DNA of 64,000 nucleotides from contig NZ_PDBS01000008.1 of NCBI RefSeq assembly GCF_002572525.1, forward strand, positions 1 to 64,000. The letters run 5' to 3'. The position numbers were made by a program, and so were the translations under genes. Position 1 is the first letter of the stretch, and each line of letters begins with the position of its first letter. Below the pieces are notes generated by a model. That model was given only the letters and a program-made list of their open reading frames with translations. It had not been told where the DNA came from and made no database searches. The stretch is from Natrinema sp. CBA1119 (GTDB lineage Archaea; Halobacteriota; Halobacteria; Halobacteriales; Natrialbaceae). Below, piece by piece: positions 16,940 through 25,015 of this stretch.

Positions 16940-18520
16940 TCATTCGACCAGTCTCTCCTCCCACGTTAAGTATTGCTTCATTTCCTGTTCTCCCTGTGCG
17001 TAGGGTTCTCGGACCGCTTTACGTGATTCTCGAAGAGCACGCTCTTCCCCCTCGTCTGTCTCCAGATCGGCCTCTTCCCACGCTTTGAGTCCGCCTTCGA
17101 GGATAGCGAGATTTTCAATTTGCCCCATATGAATAAGCTGTGCGCCAGCGCATTCGGAGATAGTTCCGTCCTCGCAGGTCAAGACGACGGTCCCAGTGGG
17201 ATCGAGGTCATAAGCGAGCACGTTCGCTACCTCGTATCGCGGAGCCCACCAAGCACCTGGGATGTGACTAGCAGTGTAGACATCAAGTTCATCGATGTTT
17301 ACTATCGTTATCTCGCGGTTCGTACTTGCTAGCTCAGTAGCAGAGATGCGCTCGACTGTCTCATCAACGATATCAGCTCCGAGCGGTTTCCGAGGCTCAT
17401 AGTTTTTCTCTAGGCGGCGATCGCTCTCATCCCATGCAGTCGTTCCTCCGTCCAGAACACTCACGTTCGAGAAACCCATATTCTCGAGCCAATAGGCTGT
17501 AATTGCAGACCGAATATGCGTCTCTGAAACTAGAACAATTTCCGCATCACGAACAGCGATGTGGCGGCCGGCGGTCTGGATAAGTTGTCCGCCAGGAACC
17601 GAGAGCGAATCGGGCAGGTGGCCTTCCACGAACTCTTCCTCCGTTCGTACGTCAAATATGTACGTCGTTTGCCTGTCGTCTACTGTATCGTCGAGTCGAT
17701 CTAGTTCTGCAGGGGAGAGAAACGAGACATCGGTGTCCTGAAGGAGTCGTTCTGTTACTTCTTGGAGTTGAGCGTACTGTTGTGGGTCCGTCTCTAGTTC
17801 TTGTGGTCGACCGGGACCGTCTGTTAGGTCGTATCCAGAAAGTTGCCACCCCATCGTACCATTTTCTAGTTCATAGATATTGTTTATGCCTAGTTCCCGG
17901 AGCGTTGCTGTTCCGATGATACTCCGGGTTCGTCCGGCGCAATGGACTACCACCGGTTCATCGTTGTCCCGGAGTGCCTCGGCGTACAGCGGTAGGTCGA
18001 AACCCTCAATGTTGACTGAATCGGGGATCGTGCCCGATTTCTCGTATTCAGAAGGAGTACGTACGTCAACAATGGTGGCCTCGTCCCGTTTCGCCGCCAA
18101 TTCGTCGGGTTCAATCATCGGGAGGTCCCGCGTCGCTGCTACCTGTTCGCCGAACTTCTTGCTCTCATAATTGAAGGCGGTAGCATGGACATCACCTTCC
18201 GCCTGTATGAGGTCGAAACCCCCCTCCCGCCACGCCGCTATTCCTCCATCTAGATAGCTAACGTCTTCATATCCCAGCGTTTCAAGCCACCGAGCATCAC
18301 GAATCGACCGCTCACCACTGCCATCACATAGTACAACAGGCGTTGATTGGTTTGGCACCAAATTAGGAAGACGCTGCTCAAGTTTACGTCTCGGTACCCA
18401 CGTACTTTCCCGAATGTGCCCCGCCACGTAGTCGAGTGAGGGTCGGATATCTAAGAGTGCAATCGGATCACTTGATGCAAGTGCGTTTTGTACTGCCGCA
18501 GGTGAATGCGAACTAGGCAT
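16940..18520 (-). CDS. Four-domain rhodanese-like sulfurtransferase
   Basis: The 526-residue protein is four rhodanese domains in tandem, roughly residues 5-110, 130-235, 265-370 and 395-495. Active-loop sequences differ. Domain 1 has VVLCDGSGERSIR and domain 2 VVHCAGRTRSIIG, both with the catalytic Cys. Domain 3 has IVLVSETHIRSAI and lacks Cys. Domain 4 has VVLTCEDGTISE with Cys. Each has the DxR and GG-x-x-AW elements. Rhodaneses move sulfane sulfur between thiols; tandem forms may pass it along or use inactive domains for structure. It is cytosolic and monocistronic. Confidence 0.9.
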   Translation of the reverse strand: MPSSHSPAAVQNALASSDPIALLDIRPSLDYVAGHIRESTWVPRRKLEQRLPNLVPNQSTPVVLCDGSGERSIRDARWLETLGYEDVSYLDGGIAAWREGGFDLIQAEGDVHATAFNYESKKFGEQVAATRDLPMIEPDELAAKRDEATIVDVRTPSEYEKSGTIPDSVNIEGFDLPLYAEALRDNDEPVVVHCAGRTRSIIGTATLRELGINNIYELENGTMGWQLSGYDLTDGPGRPQELETDPQQYAQLQEVTERLLQDTDVSFLSPAELDRLDDTVDDRQTTYIFDVRTEEEFVEGHLPDSLSVPGGQLIQTAGRHIAVRDAEIVLVSETHIRSAITAYWLENMGFSNVSVLDGGTTAWDESDRRLEKNYEPRKPLGADIVDETVERISATELASTNREITIVNIDELDVYTASHIPGAWWAPRYEVANVLAYDLDPTGTVVLTCEDGTISECAGAQLIHMGQIENLAILEGGLKAWEEADLETDEGEERALRESRKAVREPYAQGEQEMKQYLTWEERLVE

Positions 18521-18601
18521 CGTATGATATGTTAGTATCTGGTAATAGTACTAATAACCTTTTGATGGGGTGGTTGCTCGGTGAGACCGTTGTAGACCTG
18601 T

Positions 18602-19341
18602 TCAAGCCGTTGTGGGATACACGCAATCAATTTTGCAATCACGAAAGGTTGGTAAGTAAATCACGTGGTAACCTTTTGCCCGGGTGGGCGCGTGGGTCAT
18701 GCTTACATTCGGTGATGAGCAGTGGTAGTGAATAAGGTACTCAACGTCAAGTACGGAGAAATCGTACTCAGTGTGCCAGTCTTGAGACCCGTTGTCGGCA
18801 GCCGCGGACTGCAGGTCGTTCACGTTTCGGCGGACGACCTGCGGTCCGGTCTTCGTATCGTGTTTCCACCGTGCTGTGAAATGGACGTCAAGAACAGCGA
18901 GCGACTCTATATCAGTTAATGTCGTCACTTTCAGCGTTTGCACGGTGTTCCCTGATTGCTGGCGGAAGTACGACGAAAACGGCGGCAGTCAAAGAACGTG
19001 CTGTCGAGAGCGGCTGACCAGATTGCGGGTGTTGCTGCGCTGAAACGCGCAGCAACGGCCGCCACACCTGCATTTCCAGCCGATCGAATGACTTGTAGAT
19101 CGTGCTGTAGTCGGGGAACTTCTCTCTATCGAGACCGAGTGTATCACGAACTTCGGACATCTACTTCAACGGATTCGGCGTTCCACGGCAACTGTAGTCT
19201 TCTTCGAGACGGAAACAGTGTAAGATGACATAGACCCAAGCGGGCGAACCCGCTGCTGGCGAGCTCGCTCGCGTGCTTCCTCAACGCTTGTTTGGCTAGG
19301 TCATGACACTGCTCAACGAAGTCGAGGACATCGATTTTCAT
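18602..19341 (-). pseudogene. Decayed IS5-family transposase
   Basis: Three frames together recall an ISH1-like IS5 transposase: MKIDVLDFVEQCHDLAKQAL (from 19341), then MSEVRDTLGLDREKFPDYST with FDRLEMQVWRPLLR, then QTLKVTTLTDIESLAVLDVH and WKHDTKTGPQVVRRN. At least two frameshifts separate them and the C-terminal Glu region is missing. It is inactive and different from the two IS5 elements further left. Confidence 0.85.
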
Positions 19342-19640
19342 AGGACGGAATCGAATTCCTCGGTTTCATCCTTCTAAGCCAGTGATCTCGGCTGATGAGA
19401 TCGCTATTTCACAAATCAGAGGGAATAAATGCTGGAATGAGCGATGGATTGACCCCTTCGTGTCGGCTTCATCCTCTCGCCTAAAGGCAGAGGCATCGCC
19501 TCACAGTCGTTATAAGCCACGGGAAGTATATCCTCTGATTCAGCCAAATTTTTATTATAATGAATCCCGATGACGATATTGATGATCGATCAAGACAAAT
19601 CAATCAGTTACCCACTGAACGTGGAGGGGTTTCGTCACCG

Positions 19641-20009
19641 ATGAGCGAACACGTAGTCGCAGACGCCGACGATCTTCCGGCAGGTGACCGTCTTATAACC
19701 GAGATAGAGGGCAGCGAAATCGGCGTTTTCAACTTAGATGGAGAGTACCGTGCCTACCTCAACTGGTGCCCCCATCAGGGCGCACCGTGTTGCGAGGGGA
19801 CTGTAACCGGAAAGTACACCGCAGACTTTGACCCTGAAACATTAGAGACGACCGACGAATGGATTCGGGAGGGAGAGTTCCTGTACTGCCCGTGGCATGC
19901 CTGGGAATTCGATCTTGAAACCGGCGAATGTACGACGAACCGATCGTATTCGCTTCCCACGTATTCAGTATATGAAAAGGATGGAAAAGTAGTCGTCTCT
20001 GTCCCTTAG
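19641..20009 (+). CDS. Rieske [2Fe-2S] ferredoxin-like protein
   Basis: The 122-residue protein is one Rieske domain. The cluster ligands are in CPHQGAPCCEG and CPWHAWEF (two Cys and two His). It resembles small Rieske ferredoxins that feed electrons to oxygenases or sit beside dioxygenase genes. An ATG at 19560 would lengthen it by 27 residues but lies only a few bases from a TATA-like box (TTTTTATTATAA), so the start at MSEHVVAD is preferred. It precedes the amidohydrolase on the same strand by 65 bp. Confidence 0.88.
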   Translation: MSEHVVADADDLPAGDRLITEIEGSEIGVFNLDGEYRAYLNWCPHQGAPCCEGTVTGKYTADFDPETLETTDEWIREGEFLYCPWHAWEFDLETGECTTNRSYSLPTYSVYEKDGKVVVSVP

Positions 20010-20074
20010 TGGGAGAGTGTTAAGAAATTATATATGTGGAAAAGATAAAGTCATTACGCCACCTGTGGTGAGGT

Positions 20075-21175
20075 ATGGCATCCCAGCGAGGGTCATCCCC
20101 AACAGGGCCGATGGAGAAATCGACAGTCATCGACGTTGATGTCCACCTTGGCGGGGCAATCGACTACGAAGATGTCACAGCGTACATGAACGAACCACAC
20201 CAGAGTCGCCTAGTGAACCATTCAGGACCGTCACCGCTTCCGTGGAGCGGCTGGGATCGTAACTCCGGTGGAAAGATAGATAGCGACCCACACACGATTG
20301 CAGACGCTGATGAACTGGACCAGCGACTATGTGGTGAATTCGGCGTTGACTATCCCATCTTGAATCCGATGTCGTGGGTTCCACGGCTCCCGGAAACCGA
20401 CTTTGCGGTCGAGTTAGCGCGTGGGTACAACCAGGTGCTTCTAGATGACTACCTCGACAGACACGATCATTTCTACGGGACCGTCACCGTTCCAACGCAG
20501 GATCCACAGCGGGCAGCCGAAGAGATTGACCGTATTGGCGGTGAGGATCAGATCGTCGGCATCTATATCGCGACTGGTGGGCCTGACCGCCCGCTCGGCG
20601 ACCCGGACTACGACGTCATATATCAGGCAGCGCAGGACAACGACTTGGCAGTCGTCTACCACGGTCACGTCGATGCGTTCCTCACTGACTTCCCCCGCCA
20701 GAATCAGGGGCTCGAGGAATACGTTTCAGTTAATGCACTGGGTCATCCGTGGACCCAGATGCTCACGATGACTAGCCTCATGGAGCAGGGAACGCCAGAA
20801 AAATTCCCCGACCTGGACTTCGTCTTCTTGGAGGCAGGATTACTATGGGTGCCGTATATGGCTTACCGGTTAAACAAGGAACACAATATGCAGCCCAATG
20901 CATCGCCACTTCTCGAGAAATCGCCAGAAGAGTACGTGCGCGATCGATTCTATTTCGGTACGCAGCCGCTCGAGGAACCACTCGATGCAAGCCACATGAA
21001 ACAAATTTTCGATCTGGTTGGCCGTGACTCTATATTGTTTGCCAGCGACTTCCCCCACTGGGACTTCGACAATCCATCGACGCTCGGAAAAACCCTGACG
21101 AAGAACCTTGACGACAAGGGAGTCGAGACAGTATTGAACAAAAACGCTCGGCAAGTCTTCGGGATCGGGTCCTGA
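20075..21175 (+). CDS. Amidohydrolase-2 family metal hydrolase or decarboxylase
   Basis: The 366-residue protein belongs to the Amidohydro_2 (ACMSD/LigW-like) branch. It has DVDVHLGG near residue 21, VVYHGH in the middle (about 190), FLEAGLLWVPYM (about 250) and a late FASDFPHWD motif (about 327) with the metal-binding or catalytic Asp. Relatives hydrolyse or decarboxylate aromatic-derived acids with a divalent metal. The usual HxH at the N-terminus reads DVH here. It lies directly after the Rieske gene, hinting at an aromatic or hydroxy-acid pathway. Confidence 0.85.
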   Translation: MASQRGSSPTGPMEKSTVIDVDVHLGGAIDYEDVTAYMNEPHQSRLVNHSGPSPLPWSGWDRNSGGKIDSDPHTIADADELDQRLCGEFGVDYPILNPMSWVPRLPETDFAVELARGYNQVLLDDYLDRHDHFYGTVTVPTQDPQRAAEEIDRIGGEDQIVGIYIATGGPDRPLGDPDYDVIYQAAQDNDLAVVYHGHVDAFLTDFPRQNQGLEEYVSVNALGHPWTQMLTMTSLMEQGTPEKFPDLDFVFLEAGLLWVPYMAYRLNKEHNMQPNASPLLEKSPEEYVRDRFYFGTQPLEEPLDASHMKQIFDLVGRDSILFASDFPHWDFDNPSTLGKTLTKNLDDKGVETVLNKNARQVFGIGS

Positions 21176-21309
21176 TTACTTGCGTGTCAGAAGGATCATA
21201 GGAGACACTCTCCGCAACTACCTCGCCGAATACCCGTATCAGTTCGACAAACGTCCGCAGACCCGATCACTCCCTCCGTAGTACTGACTTAGCGTCCCGT
21301 GCTTCGTAA

Positions 21310-21857
21310 TTGGAAGTTACTTTCAGGGTCACGAACTGACCGATTCGACGGTCACGATCATCGGACTGGGCTCTATTGGGAAAGCCTTCGTCCAGCGGCT
21401 GGATGGAATGGAAGTGGAGACGATCGGCGTCCGATATACACCAGCAAAGGGCGGGCCGACTGACGAAGTTATCGGGTTTGACGAGAGGGAGTTTCACGAC
21501 GCACTCGCCCAGACGGACTACCCCGTCGTTTCGTGTCCGTTGACGGAGACAACGAGCGGACTCATCGACGCGGAAGCGTTCGCGACGTTGCCGCCCCACG
21601 ACGTCCTCGTGAACGTGGCCAGAGGTGAGATCGTCGACACTGAGGACCTCACGGCTGCCCTCCGTAACGGTTCCATACGCGGCGTAGCCCTCAACGTCAC
21701 GGATCCCGAACCGCTTCCGCAGGATCATCCACTCTGATCTCTCGATAACTGCCTCATAACTCCCCATATTGGGAGATACACGCCTAAGCACTGGTCACGT
21801 CTCGCCGACATCGTCGCCGAGAGCGCCGATCGGCTCGATTCGGATGCGGACTTGTAA
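21310..21857 (+). pseudogene. D-2-hydroxyacid dehydrogenase remnant
   Basis: A frame running from HELTDSTVTIIGLGSIGKA encodes the Rossmann GxGxxG, then VNVARGEIVDTEDL and ALNVTDPEPLPQDHPL, typical of NAD-dependent 2-hydroxyacid dehydrogenases. It stops at 21737. The C-terminal piece ITPHIGRYTPKHWSRLADI continues in another frame to a TAA at 21857. The N-terminal substrate domain is missing, and a further frameshift lies just before HELTD. The gene is dead. Confidence 0.85.
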
Positions 21858-22031
21858 AACCTCGTCCTGCAACCGTAGATCTACTTCAGTCAGGCAGATA
21901 CCCGCTTGTAACGCGCTGGCATCCATGGTCCGATCTGGACGGCGAACGGCGAAATACTGTAGCACCTCGTCCAGAACGAAGCGCTCTCCGTGCAACTGAG
22001 CCGATGATACGTGGCACACGTGGCAGAAACC

Positions 22032-22040
22032 TTTTATAAC
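22032..22040 (+). promoter_or_regulatory. TATA-like box of the FAH-family gene
   Basis: TTTTATAAC lies about 25 nt before the ATG at 22061, the spacing of a leaderless archaeal promoter. Confidence 0.55.
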
Positions 22041-22060
22041 TGTTTGAAGTAAGGAAGGTC

Positions 22061-22792
22061 ATGCATCGCGTTCGATTTCGAGACCCGGCAGGAGCTGTTC
22101 GAATGGGCGAATGGAACGACGAGAGCGTCCACTTCGGGAGGGGGTCGTACACCCTCGACGAGGTCGATATTTTGCCACCGTCAGCGCCGAGCAAAATCGT
22201 GTGTATCGGCCTCAATTACACGGCTCACGCCGAAGAATCCGGAGAGGAGATACCGGATCGTCCGCTCCTGTTTCTTAAAGGGCCGAACGCAGTAGCCGGT
22301 CACGGCGATACGATCCCGCTCTTGGCCGGCAAGGACCGCATCGACTACGAGGCTGAACTCGGCGTCGTCATCGGCGAACAGTGCCGCAACGTCAGCCGCG
22401 AACGAGCGATGGACGTGGTCGAGGGGTTCACCTGTGTCAACGACGTCTCGAACCGAGACGATCAGTTCGACGAACGAAACTGGATCCGTGGCAAAGCGTT
22501 CGACGGTGCAGCACCGATAGGTCCGGTCGTTGCGGGACCAGATGAAGTACCAGCAGACGCCTCAGTCCGGGCGCGAGTCAACGGCGAACTCCGTCAAGAG
22601 GGAACGCGTGACGATCTCATTTTTCCGGTTCCAGAACTCATCGAGGAGATTACGACGTATCTGACGCTCGAGTCCGGCGACGTTATCGCTACGGGGACGC
22701 CAGCGGGTGTCGGGCCACTCTCCGACGGGGATACCGTCGAGATCGAGGTCGAAGGCATAGGTAAGTTGACTAATACCGTTGCGACCGAGTAG
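22061..22792 (+). CDS. Fumarylacetoacetate hydrolase (FAH) family protein
   Basis: The 243-residue protein has the FAH catalytic domain: KIVCIGLNYTAHAEE, then the metal-binding YEAELGVVIG (about residues 105-114), NDVSNRDDQ, and GDVIATGTPAGVGPL near the C-terminus. Relatives include acylpyruvate hydrolases and 2-hydroxyhepta-2,4-diene-1,7-dioate isomerases of aromatic catabolism, using a divalent metal. The substrate cannot be chosen from sequence alone. It is intact although the hydroxyacid dehydrogenase just upstream is broken. Confidence 0.92.
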   Translation: MHRVRFRDPAGAVRMGEWNDESVHFGRGSYTLDEVDILPPSAPSKIVCIGLNYTAHAEESGEEIPDRPLLFLKGPNAVAGHGDTIPLLAGKDRIDYEAELGVVIGEQCRNVSRERAMDVVEGFTCVNDVSNRDDQFDERNWIRGKAFDGAAPIGPVVAGPDEVPADASVRARVNGELRQEGTRDDLIFPVPELIEEITTYLTLESGDVIATGTPAGVGPLSDGDTVEIEVEGIGKLTNTVATE

Positions 22793-22860
22793 GAGTTTCT
22801 AACCACTCGACGCGTTTCCCGGGATGATCGATACACACGGTCTGGTCGCACAGACAGTTG

Positions 22861-23230
22861 GTCGACCACACTGAACTCACACTTGGCGATCTCGGCATCA
22901 CCGTTGAACAGGTGAATGAGTTCGATTCAAGTAGCGAGTGTCCCAAGTATGGGAGCGAGGACGTGACGCGCGAAGGCGACGCTTTCCGGTGCTATAACTG
23001 CGAGTGGGACGCGCACAGTGACATTGCAGGGGCGTGAAATCTGCTGCAAGACGAGGTTGAGACAATAGCGCGGCCCGCCGCCCTGTCCGCTGGCCGCGGC
23101 AGGGACGCCCCCTAACGGGACATACTGGGAGTGGAACGGTTATGGCTGGACACCCAGTAGTTGTGGGGAACAGTCGCGTTCGTTCGACCAAACCAGCGTC
23201 GGCGAACCCGCAAGTCCACAGTCGGGGTGA
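22861..23230 (+). pseudogene. TnpB (IS200/IS605 OrfB) C-terminal fragment
   Basis: The fragment encodes GITVEQVNEFDSSSECP, then SEDVTREGDAFRCYNCEWDA, AGA-stop-NLL, and ARPAALSAGRGRDAP, the C-terminal zinc ribbon and tail of haloarchaeal TnpB. One zinc cysteine is Tyr (CPKY in place of CPxC), a TGA sits before NLL, and the tail NGTYWEWNGYGWTP is in another frame. The RuvC-like N-terminal domain is absent. Confidence 0.85.
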
Positions 23231-23385
23231 TCTGCTGGCCGGATTGCCCACGGAGGAATCCTACGACGTCAGTCGTGCGGAGGACGTCAATATCCGCCGG
23301 ATACGTCATCGGTAGGAGAGATATTTTCCGATAGCTACGACAGTTTCGGAAACCATTAACTGTGTTGGCGTCAGTGTCCACATAC

Positions 23386-23526
23386 ATGTCGATCAGAGAG
23401 TGTCTGCCGGTAGTCGAGACCGCGACCGCTCACTGGTCGAAACTAGAACGCGATTGGAAGAGCACAATCGTTGCCGGAACGGTCGTCGCACTGGTCGGCA
23501 TGGTCGAAATCAAAATCCCCTGGTAA
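23386..23526 (+). CDS. 46-residue single-helix membrane peptide before yeiH-like gene
   Basis: The small frame reads MSIRECLPVVETATAHWSKL, then a basic-acidic stretch and one hydrophobic helix (TIVAGTVVALVGMVEI), ending KIPW. It stops 4 nt before the ATG of the YeiH-like transporter, so the two are likely co-transcribed and translationally coupled. A weak TATA-like ATTAAC lies about 30 nt upstream. It may be a small partner of the transporter, or its former N-terminus split off. Its length makes the call uncertain. Confidence 0.5.
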   Translation: MSIRECLPVVETATAHWSKLERDWKSTIVAGTVVALVGMVEIKIPW

Positions 23527-23530
23527 CGAG

Positions 23531-24514
23531 ATGGCCGTTCGTCGTCTCTTGCCGGGAATGCTTGCCCTCTGCCTCGGCGCAGTGCTGGCGCGGGCGCTCG
23601 CACTGTCGCTTGGCGTCAACAATCTCTTCCTCGCTATCGCGCTCGGCGTCATCACGGCGAACGTCGTCGGCGTTCCGGTGCGATTCGCGCCCGGGCTTGA
23701 AACTCACAAGTTGTGGCTCGGAGCCGGGATCGTGCTCATGGGCGCGTCGATATCGCTCAGAACTGTCCTCAAGGTCGGCGGTCGCGTCTTCCTCGTCGTG
23801 ATCGCCGTCGCCGCGCTCACGCTCGTTGTGGTAGAATTCCTTGCGCGGACTGTCTTCGGGCTATCCAAACGGCTCAGTTCGCTGCTCGCAGCCGGTGCGA
23901 GTATCTGTGGCGTCTCGGCGGTCGTCGCGGTCGCCGGTGCCGTCAGCGCGCGCGAAGACCAGGTCGCTTACGCGGCGGCGACGGTTCTCCTGTTCGACGC
24001 GGTTACGATCGCCGTCTATCCGATCGTCGGCGACCTGCTGACCCTCTCGGGGACGGTCTTCGGTATCTGGGCTGGCGTCAGCATGTTCTCGACGGGACCA
24101 GTCGTCGCGGTCGGGTTCGCCCACTCGGAGGTGGCCGGCCAGTGGGCGACGATGACGAAGCTCTCGCGGAACGCGCTGATCGGCGTCGTCGCCCTCGCGT
24201 ACGCGAGTTACTACGCCCGATCGGGAGCCAGAAGCCGTCCGTCGGTACGGACGCTCTGGGACGAGTTCCCGAAATTTGTTCTCGGGATGCTTGCGCTGGC
24301 GCTCGTCGCAAGCGCCGGCGTTCTCTCCGCGACCCAGCGGGCGTCCCTCGAGCACGCTTCCAACTGGCTGTTCCTGCTCGCGTTCGTCGGCCTCGGAACC
24401 GAGATTCGCCTGGCCGATCTCCGGAACGCGGGGCCCGTGCCTGCCGTCGTCGTTCTACTGGCGTTGCTGGTCTGCAGCGCGGTCTCGCTCGCAGTGTTGC
24501 TACTGACATTTTGA
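23531..24514 (+). CDS. YeiH/UPF0324-family putative anion exporter
   Basis: The 327-residue protein has about ten membrane helices and the family's conserved segments: KLWLGAGIVLMGASISL (about residue 60), the AAGASICGVSAVVAVAGA block (about 115-135) and FVGLGTEIRL near the C-terminus. The YeiH family is annotated as putative sulfate or sulfite exporters; transport has been shown for few members. The ATG at 23531 fits the family start MxVRRLLPGMLAL. It follows the 46-residue peptide gene closely. Confidence 0.88.
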   Translation: MAVRRLLPGMLALCLGAVLARALALSLGVNNLFLAIALGVITANVVGVPVRFAPGLETHKLWLGAGIVLMGASISLRTVLKVGGRVFLVVIAVAALTLVVVEFLARTVFGLSKRLSSLLAAGASICGVSAVVAVAGAVSAREDQVAYAAATVLLFDAVTIAVYPIVGDLLTLSGTVFGIWAGVSMFSTGPVVAVGFAHSEVAGQWATMTKLSRNALIGVVALAYASYYARSGARSRPSVRTLWDEFPKFVLGMLALALVASAGVLSATQRASLEHASNWLFLLAFVGLGTEIRLADLRNAGPVPAVVVLLALLVCSAVSLAVLLLTF

Positions 24515-25015
24515 AGTACGCCCTCGTCGGTGGTCGATGCAATAATTGCTCGCCGTCGATACAGCGTCTTTGCCGCCGAACGAGATTTTATGATGTGAGA
24601 TAATATAACTATAATTGGCGGGACAAAATCACTGCCAATCCAGCCACACCCACATCCGTGTCTAACCGTCCCGCCTATCGGTTCCCCGAATATCTCGAGC
24701 GACCAGCGGTACAGACACGGGCGGATTGTCCGCTTTCCCACCCCGGATCCCTACCAGTGCGGTTTGAGGCGCAATTTTATCCTCCTGAGAAATGACAGAC
24801 TATTTGTGATGTTCAATCAGCGGTCGGAAGGAGTTCGATACATCCAGATTGCTATCCGTTTCGGATACGGTGCCGGTCTCAGGCGACCGAAGAGAGGAGA
24901 CAACCGACCGATTCCATCGTTGACGGACACACGTCGATACGGTTGAGTACACATTTCGTGCGTTTTGAGTCGGGGTCAGTGTCGTTATCTTCGATAATCG
25001 ATAGAGCGCTCTCGG
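24515..25015. other. 501-bp intergenic stretch
   Basis: No gene is supported. There is an AT-rich block (AGATAATATAACTATAATT) at about 24599-24617, followed by a short inverted pair TTGGCGGGA / TCACTGCCAA. I see no terminal repeats or RNA features. Confidence 0.4.
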
